Source: Treponema sp. UBA4873 (lineage in GTDB: Bacteria > Spirochaetota > Spirochaetia > Treponematales > Treponemataceae). From it: 32,620 bases of DNA. The notes beneath the pieces were generated by a model that was given only the letters and a program-made list of their open reading frames with translations, ran no database searches and was not told the DNA's origin. Positions 7,570 through 16,080 of the stretch are shown here, one piece after another; within the stretch, counting starts at the first letter, position 1; each line of letters begins with the position of its first letter. Made by a program: the position numbers and the translations under genes. The stretch spans positions 156,919 to 189,538 of the forward strand of contig DHDP01000001.1 in the NCBI GenBank assembly GCA_002399405.1, given 5' to 3'.

Positions 7570-9720
7570 ATGAATAAAATCGGAACAGACAAACCGTCGA
7601 AGGCTCCGGCTGCGGCTGCTGCAAAGAAGCTGCCGGGGCTGCTGAAAAAATCCTACTCGAAAGAGGAACTTGAGAAAAAAATTCTCGACAGAATTTATAT
7701 TCCCGCCGACCGGAAATTTGTCGAAGGATATTTCACGGCGGATAAGGAACACGAAGACAGACTGCGTATTTCGTACGGTATGCAGATTGAAAAAAAGGAT
7801 TTCAAACGGCTCAGACGGATTGCGAAAGATGTGCGGGCGCAGAAATTCGGCATTAAGTTCGTACCTCTTGCCGCTGCTGCGGGGTTTGTTGCAGTTCTCT
7901 GCATTGTGATATTTTTGTTCAAAGATATAGTTGTTAAGAAGATAATCGTGTCGGGCATGCAGCGTGTTTTCTCGGCGAAAACGGAAGTCGGGTACGTCGA
8001 TTTCGACATTTTGGGCGCGAAGCTTGAAGTGAAAAATCTTCAGCAGGCGGATAAAAACGACGTCATGAAAAATCTGTTTCAGATCGGCGACGTCGCTTTC
8101 GATTTCAATCTGACTGAACTGCTGCGCGGCAAATTCGACGCGGAAAACATCACGATTGCCGACGTCAGAACGGGAACGGACAGAAAGACGTCGGGATATC
8201 TTCCTCTTTTCCAAAATAAAGGGGAAAAGAAAAAAACGGAAGACGCGGGCGGGAAACAGAACGAGCTTACGGCAAAAGCGGAAGCGAAACTGGCGTCCAT
8301 GTTTTCAGGTTATACGCCGGAAAATATTATTAAGAATATTCAGGCGAACCTCAAATCGCCGGCGGCTGCGGAGGATGCGGGAAAAACCGTCGGACCGCTT
8401 GTCGCAAAATGGAAGGACAGACCAGCCGCAATGGAAAAGTCCGTAAAGGATTTCTCGGACAGTGCGGATAAAGTCATACGCACCGACTGGTCGAAAGTGA
8501 ATGATCCGGTTGAGCTTAAGGAAGCTCTGGAAAACATAAACACCGCCGTTTCGCAGGGACAGAAACTCAAAAACGAAACGGACTTAGTGATGTCCGACTT
8601 TGAGACGGACTCTGCATCCGTCTCGCTGCTTTCCCGAAAAATCAAAGATGCTGCTGCATCAGACAGAGCTCTTGCCGATGCGGAAATTAATAAATTTAAA
8701 ACGCTTAAGGATGAAGGCATCCGCGGCGTGTTTAACGACACGCTCGACGCGTTTATGTACAGCCTTCTCGGAAAATATTATCCGTATGTCGATGACGGAA
8801 TTAACCTGGCGGCGAAACTTGCGTCGTCGTCCGGGAAATCGGCGGCGGAAACAAAGAAAACTTCCCGCCGCATGAAGGGACGGGACATTCAGTATAAAAG
8901 CGATACTGTGCCGAAATTTCTGGTGCAGAAAGCGTACGGTTCCGGTCCCGGCTGGAATGTTTCGGCCGAAGAGATAAGCAGCGACCCCGACAGACGCGGA
9001 CGTCCGGCTGTGTTTGCCGCAGAATTTTCCGCTGCCGGCGTTTCCAATTCAATCAGCGCCGTAGTAGACGGCCGGACGGCGACAAAAAATCCGCTTGTTT
9101 CCGCAGACTACACCGGAACAGGTTTTCCCGTTTCCGTAAAAATTTCAGATTCCTACGGGATGAATGCCGTTTCCGCCGTCAGGTGCCGCATATCGGGCAA
9201 TGCGAACGGCAGTTTCAGTGCGGCCGGCTCTGCGGATATGAATAATCTTAAAATTGCGACTCCTGATTTCGAGCCTGCGGTAATCAGCGGCGTTTACCGG
9301 AAAGCGGTTGATTCGTTTACGACTCTCAGTGTTGATTTTTCCGCAGGTTACACGAGGGCCGACGGAATGAGCGTCACGCTCGGGACCGACGCGGGTGACC
9401 GTTTCGCGCTGATTTTCCGGAATCTGCTCAATTCAGAAATGACGGAAATAACGGCCGCCGCGAAAGAACAGGTCGCGGCCCTGCTTTCCGAAAAGACGGG
9501 CGGAATCACGGAGGAGATTGCGCAGTTCACCGATATTCAAAACGCGATGAAACTGCAGCAGCTGAATCTTTCCGCTGTTAATTCGCAGCTCACCTCGGTT
9601 AAGAAGGATATTACCGACAGGCTTGTAAAGGAAACCGGCGGCAAAGCTGCCCGGCAGGCGATTGACGCGCTGGGCGGAGACGACGTTTCCGGTAAACTTA
9701 AGGGAATTTTCGGCCAGTAA
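7570..9720 (+). CDS. TIGR03545-like membrane-anchored protein with AsmA/DUF748-like region
   Basis: A 716-residue protein with a charged cytoplasmic N-terminus (1-94), one transmembrane helix at about residues 95-117 and a large, probably periplasmic remainder. The segment just after the helix (VSGMQRVFSAKTEVGYVDFDILGAKLEVKNL) has the look of AsmA/DUF748-type proteins, which act in envelope lipid transport or assembly. Next come a Lys/Ala-rich helical stretch, probably coiled, and a Ser/Ala-rich beta region near residues 450-620, then a helical tail. Matching the TIGR03545 name rests on architecture and the adjacent TIGR03546-like gene. Function unknown; an envelope role is inference. It starts 1 nt after the upstream stop. 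Confidence 0.7.
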   Translation: MNKIGTDKPSKAPAAAAAKKLPGLLKKSYSKEELEKKILDRIYIPADRKFVEGYFTADKEHEDRLRISYGMQIEKKDFKRLRRIAKDVRAQKFGIKFVPLAAAAGFVAVLCIVIFLFKDIVVKKIIVSGMQRVFSAKTEVGYVDFDILGAKLEVKNLQQADKNDVMKNLFQIGDVAFDFNLTELLRGKFDAENITIADVRTGTDRKTSGYLPLFQNKGEKKKTEDAGGKQNELTAKAEAKLASMFSGYTPENIIKNIQANLKSPAAAEDAGKTVGPLVAKWKDRPAAMEKSVKDFSDSADKVIRTDWSKVNDPVELKEALENINTAVSQGQKLKNETDLVMSDFETDSASVSLLSRKIKDAAASDRALADAEINKFKTLKDEGIRGVFNDTLDAFMYSLLGKYYPYVDDGINLAAKLASSSGKSAAETKKTSRRMKGRDIQYKSDTVPKFLVQKAYGSGPGWNVSAEEISSDPDRRGRPAVFAAEFSAAGVSNSISAVVDGRTATKNPLVSADYTGTGFPVSVKISDSYGMNAVSAVRCRISGNANGSFSAAGSADMNNLKIATPDFEPAVISGVYRKAVDSFTTLSVDFSAGYTRADGMSVTLGTDAGDRFALIFRNLLNSEMTEITAAAKEQVAALLSEKTGGITEEIAQFTDIQNAMKLQQLNLSAVNSQLTSVKKDITDRLVKETGGKAARQAIDALGGDDVSGKLKGIFGQ

Positions 9721-9766
9721 TCGGCGCGGGATAAAATTGTTTATTAACAATAAGGACAGATAAACG

Positions 9767-10642
9767 ATGGAAAAATCAGCTGAACTGTTGAAAGAGTACC
9801 GCTGCGACGGTGAAAAAAAACTTGCCCTGAACAAAATCAGTCACGATTCCGGCGGACGTGACGGACAGAAAGACGAGCTCATGAAAAGGACCGAGCAGAA
9901 TCTGTTCGAAATCGACGCGCTTCAGGAAAAATTATATGCGGAATCGAAGGAATCTGTGCTGATTATACTGCAGGCGCTCGACGCGGCCGGGAAGGACAGC
10001 ACGATCAAACACGTCATGTCGATCGTCAATCCGCAGAGCATCGACGTGTTCAGCTTCAAAACTCCGAACACGGAGGAAGCAGCGCACGATTTTCTCTGGC
10101 GGTATCACAAACGACTTCCCGAGCGCGGCAAAATGTGCATTTTCAACCGCTCGTACTACGAGGAAGTGCTCGTCGTGAAAGTGCACGAGTTCTGGAAAAG
10201 CTATAAAATGCCCGGGCGGACTATCAACAGCGGCTACATCAGTCAGAAATATAAGGATATTTCCGCCTGGGAAAAGTATTTATACGGCAACGGATACAGG
10301 ATTGTGAAAATTTTCCTTAACTTGTCGAAGGAAGAGCAGAAAAAGCGCTTTCTCGAGCGTATCGACCGGCAGGAGAAGAACTGGAAATTCAGCGCGAACG
10401 ACATACAGGAGCGCGCGTTCTGGGACAAATATCAGGAGGCTTTTGAAGACGCAATCAACGGAACGTCGACGGCGGACTGTCCGTGGTATGTCGTTCCTGC
10501 GGACCAGAAATGGTATACGCGGTATCTGGTGTCGGAAATACTCGCTGAAACGCTGCGCGACATCAATCCGAAGTTTCCCGAACTTTCACCCGAAGAAGAA
10601 AAGCAGCTCGCAGAATGCAGAAAGCAGCTTGAAGCGGAATAA
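9767..10642 (+). CDS. ppk2: Polyphosphate kinase 2 family protein (class III-like)
   Basis: A 291-residue single-domain PPK2, which transfers phosphate between polyphosphate and nucleotides. The Walker A loop is ALDAAGKDST (residues 70-79, Lys76) and the Walker B-like segment is CIFNRSYYEEVL (124-135); the lid follows with a LSKEEQKKRFLERI block. Length and the early GGRDGQKDEL segment fit class III enzymes, some of which phosphorylate both AMP and ADP, but substrate class cannot be fixed by eye. The start has AAGGA upstream. It stands alone between the TIGR03545-like gene and the galactanase gene, and may be co-transcribed with the former. Confidence 0.88.
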   Translation: MEKSAELLKEYRCDGEKKLALNKISHDSGGRDGQKDELMKRTEQNLFEIDALQEKLYAESKESVLIILQALDAAGKDSTIKHVMSIVNPQSIDVFSFKTPNTEEAAHDFLWRYHKRLPERGKMCIFNRSYYEEVLVVKVHEFWKSYKMPGRTINSGYISQKYKDISAWEKYLYGNGYRIVKIFLNLSKEEQKKRFLERIDRQEKNWKFSANDIQERAFWDKYQEAFEDAINGTSTADCPWYVVPADQKWYTRYLVSEILAETLRDINPKFPELSPEEEKQLAECRKQLEAE

Positions 10643-10681
10643 ATTCCTGAAAATCGGATTTTTCCCTTTTGTAAAATTTAT

Positions 10682-10710
10682 TTGACAAAACAAAGAAGTG
10701 GAATTACGAT
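10682..10710 (+). promoter_or_regulatory. Promoter of the galactanase gene
   Basis: A perfect TTGACA (10682-10687) is followed after 17 nt by TACGAT (10705-10710). Predicted transcription start is near 10717, giving a leader of about 54 nt that begins just before an 11-bp inverted repeat. Confidence 0.6.
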
Positions 10711-10724
10711 TTATGTATAAACTG

Positions 10725-10755
10725 AATCAACACGAGTGGATAAATCGTGTTGATT
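10725..10755 (+). promoter_or_regulatory. 11-bp inverted repeat in the galactanase leader
   Basis: AATCAACACGA (10725-10735) and TCGTGTTGATT (10745-10755) are perfect inverted copies around a 9-nt centre. They lie just downstream of the predicted transcription start and end 3 nt before the GGAGG of the galactanase. It may be a repressor operator for substrate induction, or an RNA hairpin (only four T follow, so a weak terminator at best). It could also end transcription from ppk2. Confidence 0.55.
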
Positions 10756-10770
10756 TTCGGAGGAATGTAT

Positions 10771-12750
10771 ATGTTTAAAAACGAAGTCGTGAAGGCCGTC
10801 GTATGTGTCTCAGTTCTTTTGTCTGCGGGTAAGGTATCCGCAAAACCGAATACTGCCGCCGATGCTGTGAAGCAGCACATTCTTGTAGCGCCGGTGGACG
10901 GTCTGTCCCCGGATTTCATCCGCGGTGCGGATGTGAGTATGCTCGGTGAGATTGAAAAGAACGGCGGAAAATTTTACAACGCGCAGGGAAACGAAGACGA
11001 TTTGTTCGCCATTCTCAAAGAAAACGGTGTGGACTGGATCCGTCTCCGCCTGTGGAATAATCCGGTGAATGAACGCGACGTATATGCGAACGGAAAAGTG
11101 CTGAGCAGAAAAGGAGAACCGTCGGGCGGCGGAAATAATAATTTGGAGCTTGATATCAGGCTTGCGCAGCGTGCGAAAAAAGCCGGCATGAAGATTCTGC
11201 TCGATTTTCACTACAGCGACACGTGGGCCGATCCGTCGAAGCAGAAGACTCCCGCAGCATGGCGCGACATGGACGCGAAGCAGCTCGACAAAGCAGTCGA
11301 ATCGTTTACGGAGGATTGCATTAAAAAGATGGATAAAGCCGGTGTCCGTCCCGACATGGTTCAGATCGGAAACGAGCTCAACGGCGGGATGATGTGGCCC
11401 CTCGGAAAAACATGGAAAGGTAAAACCGACACCGACATCGGCGGTATGGACGGATTCATTTCGCTGCTCAAGAGCGCATCGAAAGGTGTGCGGGCCGCAC
11501 AGGGAAAAGACGGCAGAATCAAAATTATGATTCATCTTGCCGACGGCGGCGACAACAATCTGTATATGTCGATGTTCGATCCGATTACGGCCGCTAAAGT
11601 CGATTTCGACGTCATCGGTCTGTCGTTCTATCCGTACTGGCACGGTGCGCTTGCAAATCTGAAAAACAACATGACGCTCATCGGCGAAAAATACGGGAAG
11701 GAAATGATCGTCGCGGAGACCGCTTATGCGTTTACTGAAGACGACGGCGACGGTATGGGAAATGCGTTCGTCGTTTACAGCGACGACGAAAACGGATACG
11801 TTCCGTCGGTCCAGGGGCAGGCGACGGAAGTCCGCGATATCATCGATACGGTAAGTCACGTGAAAAACGGTACCGGAGTTTTCTACTGGGAGCCCGACTG
11901 GATTCCGGTAAAAGGCGCCGGATGGCGCACGGGTGAAGGCAACAACTGGGAAAATCAGGCTATGTTCGATTTTACGGGTCATGCGCTGCCGTCGCTTGCT
12001 GTTTTCAATCTGGTATACGGGAAAGGCGCCTTTACGAACCGGGCGGGCGGCAGCGCGGCGAACGCTTCGTCGTTTGCTCCGTATTCCGCGGAGAAAGTTG
12101 AAGTGAAAACGATGCCGGGACAGGCGCCGAAGCTGCCGGCAAAGATTAAAGTCGTGTACGAAAACGACGCGGAACATCCCGGAGAAATTGTCTGGGATAA
12201 GCACGACTGGGCTGCGGAAAAGAACGAAGGAGTCGTGCAGGTGCAGGGCACCGTAAAGGACAGCACATTCCGGGTAACCGCGGACGTGACGGTCAGCAAT
12301 CAGGTGAATCTTGTTACAGATCCTTCATGGGAAAGCGGAAAACTCGGCGCCTGGGTGCTTGACGGACCTGCGAACGTGTGTTTCGCGGAAAATAATAAGT
12401 CGAACGCGCGCACGGGAAAATGGACGTACAAATACTGGCTTGACAGCGGCTTCAAGTCAACCTTATCCCGTACGTTCAAAGGCATTCCGAACGGCACGTA
12501 CACGTATTCACTGTGGGCAATGGGCGGCGGCGGTGAAAAATCAATCAGGATTTTTGCGGCGGATTTCGACGGGGCGGAAAAGCAGCTTACGGCCGACGTC
12601 AAAAATACCGGCTGGAAAAACTGGAAGCAGTACACTGTCAGCAATATTAAAGTGACGGACGGGCAGGTGACAATCGGCATTTATCTCGATACGAACGCCG
12701 GCAACTGGGGCAACTTCGACGACGTGGAATTGTATATGGAAAAGAAGTAA
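10771..12750 (+). CDS. Secreted arabinogalactan endo-beta-1,4-galactanase (GH53) with Ig-like and carbohydrate-binding domains
   Basis: A 659-residue secreted hydrolase of beta-1,4-galactan side chains in pectin. A signal peptide ends at VSA-KP (residue 24). The GH53 catalytic domain spans about 48-425, with the acid/base Glu202 in QIGNELNGG and the nucleophile Glu316 in IVAETAY. Residues about 446-508 resemble a bacterial Ig-like (Big_4) domain with the GEIVWD...VQVQGTV pattern. About 513-659 form a beta-sandwich carbohydrate-binding module, possibly CBM61-like, the galactan-binding type found with other GH53 enzymes. Start: ATG 10771 lies 7 nt after GGAGG; ATG 10765 is too close to it. No transporter or beta-galactosidase gene adjoins. 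Confidence 0.93.
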   Translation: MFKNEVVKAVVCVSVLLSAGKVSAKPNTAADAVKQHILVAPVDGLSPDFIRGADVSMLGEIEKNGGKFYNAQGNEDDLFAILKENGVDWIRLRLWNNPVNERDVYANGKVLSRKGEPSGGGNNNLELDIRLAQRAKKAGMKILLDFHYSDTWADPSKQKTPAAWRDMDAKQLDKAVESFTEDCIKKMDKAGVRPDMVQIGNELNGGMMWPLGKTWKGKTDTDIGGMDGFISLLKSASKGVRAAQGKDGRIKIMIHLADGGDNNLYMSMFDPITAAKVDFDVIGLSFYPYWHGALANLKNNMTLIGEKYGKEMIVAETAYAFTEDDGDGMGNAFVVYSDDENGYVPSVQGQATEVRDIIDTVSHVKNGTGVFYWEPDWIPVKGAGWRTGEGNNWENQAMFDFTGHALPSLAVFNLVYGKGAFTNRAGGSAANASSFAPYSAEKVEVKTMPGQAPKLPAKIKVVYENDAEHPGEIVWDKHDWAAEKNEGVVQVQGTVKDSTFRVTADVTVSNQVNLVTDPSWESGKLGAWVLDGPANVCFAENNKSNARTGKWTYKYWLDSGFKSTLSRTFKGIPNGTYTYSLWAMGGGGEKSIRIFAADFDGAEKQLTADVKNTGWKNWKQYTVSNIKVTDGQVTIGIYLDTNAGNWGNFDDVELYMEKK

Positions 12751-12812
12751 GTACGTACGGTAAACATACACTGAGCGTATCTATTTTTTAAATTTTTTGC
12801 TTAGCAACCTTA

Positions 12813-12948
12813 GTACAGAAAAGCAGTCCGCTTACGCAGAAAATAATCCGAGTGTTCCGGCTCGCCAGAATAGGACGAGTTGCAGCGAAGCTCCCCGCGC
12901 AGAGTCGCACTCAGATTATTTTCTGCTCCGCTCCCTGCTTTTCTGTAC
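12813..12948. repeat. Long imperfect inverted repeat (136 bp)
   Basis: Three paired segments are nested in order: 14 bp perfect (12813-12826 with 12935-12948), an internal loop of 9 and 8 nt, 13 bp perfect (12836-12848 with 12914-12926), one mismatch, then 5 bp (12850-12854 with 12908-12912). The apex, about 53 nt, contains GTTCCGGCTCGC, also found in the spacer after glnN. RNA from either strand would fold into a long rod. Confidence 0.75.
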
Positions 12949-12987
12949 AACGCGAGATAAATGAAACATTTCTGAAAATAACTGCGT

Positions 12988-13067
12988 CTGAAATTTTCCC
13001 CGGCGTTTATAAACCTGAAACAAAAATGTGACTATTTTCGCCCTGTAAACGCCGGTAAATATTTCAG
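12988..13067. repeat. Second long inverted repeat (80 bp)
   Basis: CTGAAAT (12988-12994) pairs with ATTTCAG (13061-13067) and CCGGCGTTTA (13000-13009) with TAAACGCCGG (13046-13055), separated by a small internal loop. It sits inside the same gene-free element as the 136-bp inverted repeat. T-runs do not directly abut the stem, so it is not a classic terminator. Confidence 0.65.
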
Positions 13068-13191
13068 CCATGCAGATTTTCAAAAATATTTATTTTTTCG
13101 CGCAAGCGGACCGTTTTTTTGTATGAGGTGGCACCGCAAAATCTTTCTGATAACCAGAAGCACTCTGTGTATATTTACCGTACGCTTATTT

Positions 13192-13959
13192 TTAGTTCGA
13201 CGTATACAGCTGCTTATACGGATTGTTGCTGTCCGGCGTCAATATTGCGAACGTCGAGGCAAGAATCGATTCCTTGTTTACGTCGCTGAAATATTCGCAG
13301 AATTTCGTGATGTACGATTTTATTTCGGGAATCTCGGTTCCTTTCTTCATCGTGACGCGGATCTGTTTCGGCAGTTCGGGAGCTTTGTCCGTCCGCAGGT
13401 AGATTGCGCCGCCGTGCATACCGGTCCCGACGAATGCGCCTGTAATTTCGCGTGCCATCGGCGCTCCGGCTGTCACTTCGCCGTTAATCCTGACGGGCGG
13501 TTCCAGGTCGAGCACGATGATTGTGCCTCCCGCCTGATATTCGCCGAGAAAACTTCCGGCTTTTCCGCCGACTACGACGACAGGCTGCTGCGTTTTATAC
13601 GCTTTCATATGAATGCCCGCGCGGTATCCCGTGTTTCCGCGGATATAGATTGCACCGCCGCGCATCGCGTATCCCGTCGCGTCTCCTGCGTTTCCGTGAA
13701 CGATTATTTCACCTGTGTTCATAGTGTCGCCGGTCGCATCCTGAACGTTGCCTTCGACGACGATTGTCGAACCGTCGAGATACGCACCGAGCGCGTTTCC
13801 CGGTGTGCCGTCTATGTCGATTTTTCGTCCGGCAAGTCCCGCCGCTATGTACCGCTGCCCGATCGCGTGCGAGATTTTCACGTGTTTTTCGTCCGAGCCG
13901 CGGATCTGTTTATTAAGAACGTCGAACGTCAGTTCCGGCGTCGCATCAATCTTTAACAT
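13192..13959 (-). CDS. Glutamate synthase GXGXG-domain subunit (GltB domain 3-like)
   Basis: A 255-residue protein equal to the C-terminal beta-helix domain of bacterial glutamate synthase, encoded separately as in archaeal-type split enzymes. The repeated G-x-G-G/D pattern is plain: VEGNVQDATGDTMNTGEIIV, HGNAGDATGYAMRGGAIYI, RGNTGYRAG. The domain is a structural spacer between the glutaminase and FMN domains. Start at 13959 has GGAGGTGG upstream; an in-frame extension to 14064 runs through hairpin repeats and is not credible. It is the last gene of the five-gene operon. Confidence 0.9.
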   Translation of the reverse strand: MLKIDATPELTFDVLNKQIRGSDEKHVKISHAIGQRYIAAGLAGRKIDIDGTPGNALGAYLDGSTIVVEGNVQDATGDTMNTGEIIVHGNAGDATGYAMRGGAIYIRGNTGYRAGIHMKAYKTQQPVVVVGGKAGSFLGEYQAGGTIIVLDLEPPVRINGEVTAGAPMAREITGAFVGTGMHGGAIYLRTDKAPELPKQIRVTMKKGTEIPEIKSYITKFCEYFSDVNKESILASTFAILTPDSNNPYKQLYTSN

Positions 13960-14018
13960 ATATTTCCACCTCCAATCCTGCCGCTGTTTTTGCGGTATAA
14001 AAATCCCCCCCCCGCAGT

Positions 14019-14205
14019 GCCGGACAGGAAGTCCGGCCTTTGTTGAGCGGGAATTGCAGAGCAATTCCCGAGAAGTACAAAAAACAGGATGTTTTTTGTA
14101 CGATCAATTCCCGCAGAGCTCCAAAAACATGGATTGTCTGTGCGCAACGCGCACTAGATAACAATTTGTTTGCATTACACGGCGAAGCCGTGATGTTTTT
14201 GGAGC
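14019..14205. repeat. Hairpin mosaic between the GXGXG and FAD subunit genes
   Basis: Nearly every base of this spacer lies in a perfect hairpin. In order: GCCGGAC/GTCCGGC (14019-14037); CGGGAATTGC-AGA-GCAATTCCCG (14048-14070); a 12-bp stem with GGA loop (14075-14101); a competing outer arm CAATTCCCGC (14105-14114); an outer 13-bp pair (14118-14130 with 14193-14205) enclosing GTGCGC-AAC-GCGCAC (14140-14154) and CACGGC-GAA-GCCGTG (14178-14192). The same frame recurs at 16081-16185. The stems could modulate mRNA stability between operon genes. Confidence 0.8.
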
Positions 14206-14208
14206 GTC

Positions 14209-15570
14209 TTATTGTATTGCAAAGTTCCAGCTTGTCGCGGGAACGTCGTCCTTTGCGGAAAGGATTTTGTCGCGCTTCTGTCTGCTGAACGCAAGCAGCT
14301 GCGGCTCGTCCTTGATTGCATCGAAATCAATCGTCGAGAGCGGAATTTTGTCGCGTACGATTGACGTATAAATTCCCGACCGTTTGACGTCGCCGATGAT
14401 GATGAACCCTTTAAGCAGATCGTTGTCCACCCAGAATTTCCGGTACTCGGCGGGAGAAGCAGGAACGTCGCCGTGTGCTTTAACTGCGGGTTTTCCCGCG
14501 TCGATGCATTTGCCGGTATAACTTCCCGCGCTGACCATATGCAGCCCGAAGAAACCCGCGGAGTTGAGAGGCAGCGCCGTCGTATACGGTTTTTCCCTGC
14601 CGGCCATGTTGATACCTGCGCTTTCTCCCTGCATGTATGCGTTCGGAAGAACTGCGAGAATGCGGCTCGTGTCTGCGGAGATGTCGTAACTGAGCGTGCA
14701 GTCGCCCGCTGCCCATACGTCGGAAAGCGTCGTCCTGCAGTTTTCGTCGATCACTATTCCCTTTTCGACTTTCCCGCCCGCACCTTCTATAAGCTGTGTG
14801 TTCGGACGGACGCCGACCGCGCAGATAAGCACGTCGAATTCGATTGTCTTTCCGGTATTCGTAAGCGCCGTTCCGCCGAGAGGTGATTTACCCGCGTCGG
14901 GTTTTGTCCCCTTCGGGAAGTTCGGCGTAAACTGCTTTACGCTGTCTCCGAGAATAAAATGGACGTTGTGTTCCTCCATTCTGCTTTGAATAATGCCGGA
15001 ACCTGCTTCTTCCAGGTTAGTCGGAAGACAGCGCGGCGCCATTTCGACGATTGTAACGTCTGCAACGCGGTCCGCAATTCCTTCCGCGCATTTCATACCG
15101 ATGAGTCCGGCTCCGATTATTAAAACGCGCGATTTTTTACTGATGACTTTTTCGATTGCCTTTGCGCTGTCGAGCGTGAGGAACGTGAAGTATGCGGGCA
15201 TTGTGTCCAGACCGCCCATCGGCGGAACGAACGGACGGGAACCGGTCGCATTCAGCAGCTTTTCGTAGCCGATCGTCGTGCCGTCGGCAAGTTTCACCGT
15301 CTTGTTTTTCGCGTCGAGCGCAACGGCTTCCGTCTCGGGACGGAAATCGACTTTGTTTATTTTGTAGAAATTGTGAGCGCGGAGCTGCATGTGTTTTTCC
15401 GTCGTGAGTCCTTCAAGCAGATAGGAAATAAGCGGACGAGAATATGCGGGATATTTTTCGGTCGACAGGACGATGATTGAGCCGTCTTTGTCGAGCGGAC
15501 GGATTCCCTCAATGCATCCGACAGCGGCCGTTGAGTTTCCGATAATTACGTATTTCGCCGAATCGCTCAT
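14209..15570 (-). CDS. FAD-dependent NAD(P)H oxidoreductase subunit of glutamate synthase cluster
   Basis: A 453-residue pyridine nucleotide-disulfide oxidoreductase fold, close to NADH oxidase/nitrite-reductase-type flavoproteins. The FAD-binding beta-alpha-beta is near the N-terminus (YVIIGNSTAAVGCIEG), the NAD(P)H-binding GAGLIGMKCAEG follows at about residue 155, and the second FAD contact is DVWAAGDC. It probably passes electrons from NAD(P)H through the adjacent ferredoxin to the FMN synthase subunit. The start at 15570 has AAGGAGG inside the ferredoxin gene; the two coding regions overlap by 4 nt (ATGA). Upstream in-frame codons are an Arg-rich shadow of the ferredoxin gene. Confidence 0.88.
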   Translation of the reverse strand: MSDSAKYVIIGNSTAAVGCIEGIRPLDKDGSIIVLSTEKYPAYSRPLISYLLEGLTTEKHMQLRAHNFYKINKVDFRPETEAVALDAKNKTVKLADGTTIGYEKLLNATGSRPFVPPMGGLDTMPAYFTFLTLDSAKAIEKVISKKSRVLIIGAGLIGMKCAEGIADRVADVTIVEMAPRCLPTNLEEAGSGIIQSRMEEHNVHFILGDSVKQFTPNFPKGTKPDAGKSPLGGTALTNTGKTIEFDVLICAVGVRPNTQLIEGAGGKVEKGIVIDENCRTTLSDVWAAGDCTLSYDISADTSRILAVLPNAYMQGESAGINMAGREKPYTTALPLNSAGFFGLHMVSAGSYTGKCIDAGKPAVKAHGDVPASPAEYRKFWVDNDLLKGFIIIGDVKRSGIYTSIVRDKIPLSTIDFDAIKDEPQLLAFSRQKRDKILSAKDDVPATSWNFAIQ

Positions 15571-16067
15571 TCTGCGCCTCCTTCTTCTTCCATGACGGCG
15601 GCTTCTTCCTCGGAGGGAACGCCGCGGTCTTCGAATACGATTGCGCGGTTCGGACATCCCGCGACGCACGCCGGCTGTCCGCTTTCATTTTTCGTGCACA
15701 GTTCGCATTTCTGAATGACGTTTCCTTCTTCCGACGGCATGATGCAGCCGTACGGGCAGGAAAGAATGCATGTGTAGCATCCGACGCATTTTTCCCTGTC
15801 GGAACAGATGACTCCGTCCTCAATATGCAGCGCGCCTGTAATGCATGCTTTGACGCACAGCGGCTCTTCGCAATGCCGGCATGAGACGGCATAGCTGATT
15901 GCCCTGCTGTTTTCATCGGTGCCGACCTCAACCTGAATGCGCGGATAAATTTTCTTGCCTTTGAGCGCTTTTACCATATCCTTCATGCCTGAATTGGCAA
16001 ATGCGCAGTTATATTCGCAGAGATGGCACGCCAGACACCACTCTTCATTTACATATACTCTTTTCAT
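15567..16067 (-). CDS. 4Fe-4S ferredoxin-type electron transfer subunit
   Basis: A 166-residue polyferredoxin resembling HycB/DMSO-reductase beta-type subunits. Four cysteine clusters are visible: CLACHLCEYNC (Cys11, 14, 17, 21), CRHCEEPLCVKAC, CVGCYTCILSCPYGC and CELC...CVAGC. They would hold up to four [4Fe-4S] clusters and wire the FAD subunit to the FMN synthase. The start at 16067 has GGAGG; the 27 additional in-frame codons upstream fall in a hairpin repeat. It ends in an acidic Glu-rich tail. Confidence 0.88.
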   Translation of the reverse strand: MKRVYVNEEWCLACHLCEYNCAFANSGMKDMVKALKGKKIYPRIQVEVGTDENSRAISYAVSCRHCEEPLCVKACITGALHIEDGVICSDREKCVGCYTCILSCPYGCIMPSEEGNVIQKCELCTKNESGQPACVAGCPNRAIVFEDRGVPSEEEAAVMEEEGGAE

Positions 16068-16080
16068 AGAACCTCCATGT

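Larger units (their letters stand above)
12754..13184. repeat. Gene-free element bounded by ~24-bp terminal inverted repeats (MITE-like)
   Basis: Positions 12754-12777 and the reverse complement of 13161-13184 agree at 21 of 24 bases (both start CGTACGGTAAA). They bracket almost exactly the non-coding gap between the convergent galactanase and glutamate synthase genes. Inside lie two large nested inverted repeats and no credible gene. No target-site duplication is evident, and no transposase is present. It could be a non-autonomous mobile element relic or a complex bidirectional terminator region. Confidence 0.5.

Noticed and set aside
10810..12204. 464-codon open frame antisense to the galactanase gene
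   Set aside because: It lacks a ribosome-binding site and recognisable motifs. Long antisense frames arise from the codon bias of the GC-rich sense gene, which is clearly GH53.
13123..13956. 277-codon plus-strand frame opposite the GXGXG gene
   Set aside because: It is a shadow of a well-supported glutamate synthase subunit; composition is Arg/Cys-rich with no motif.
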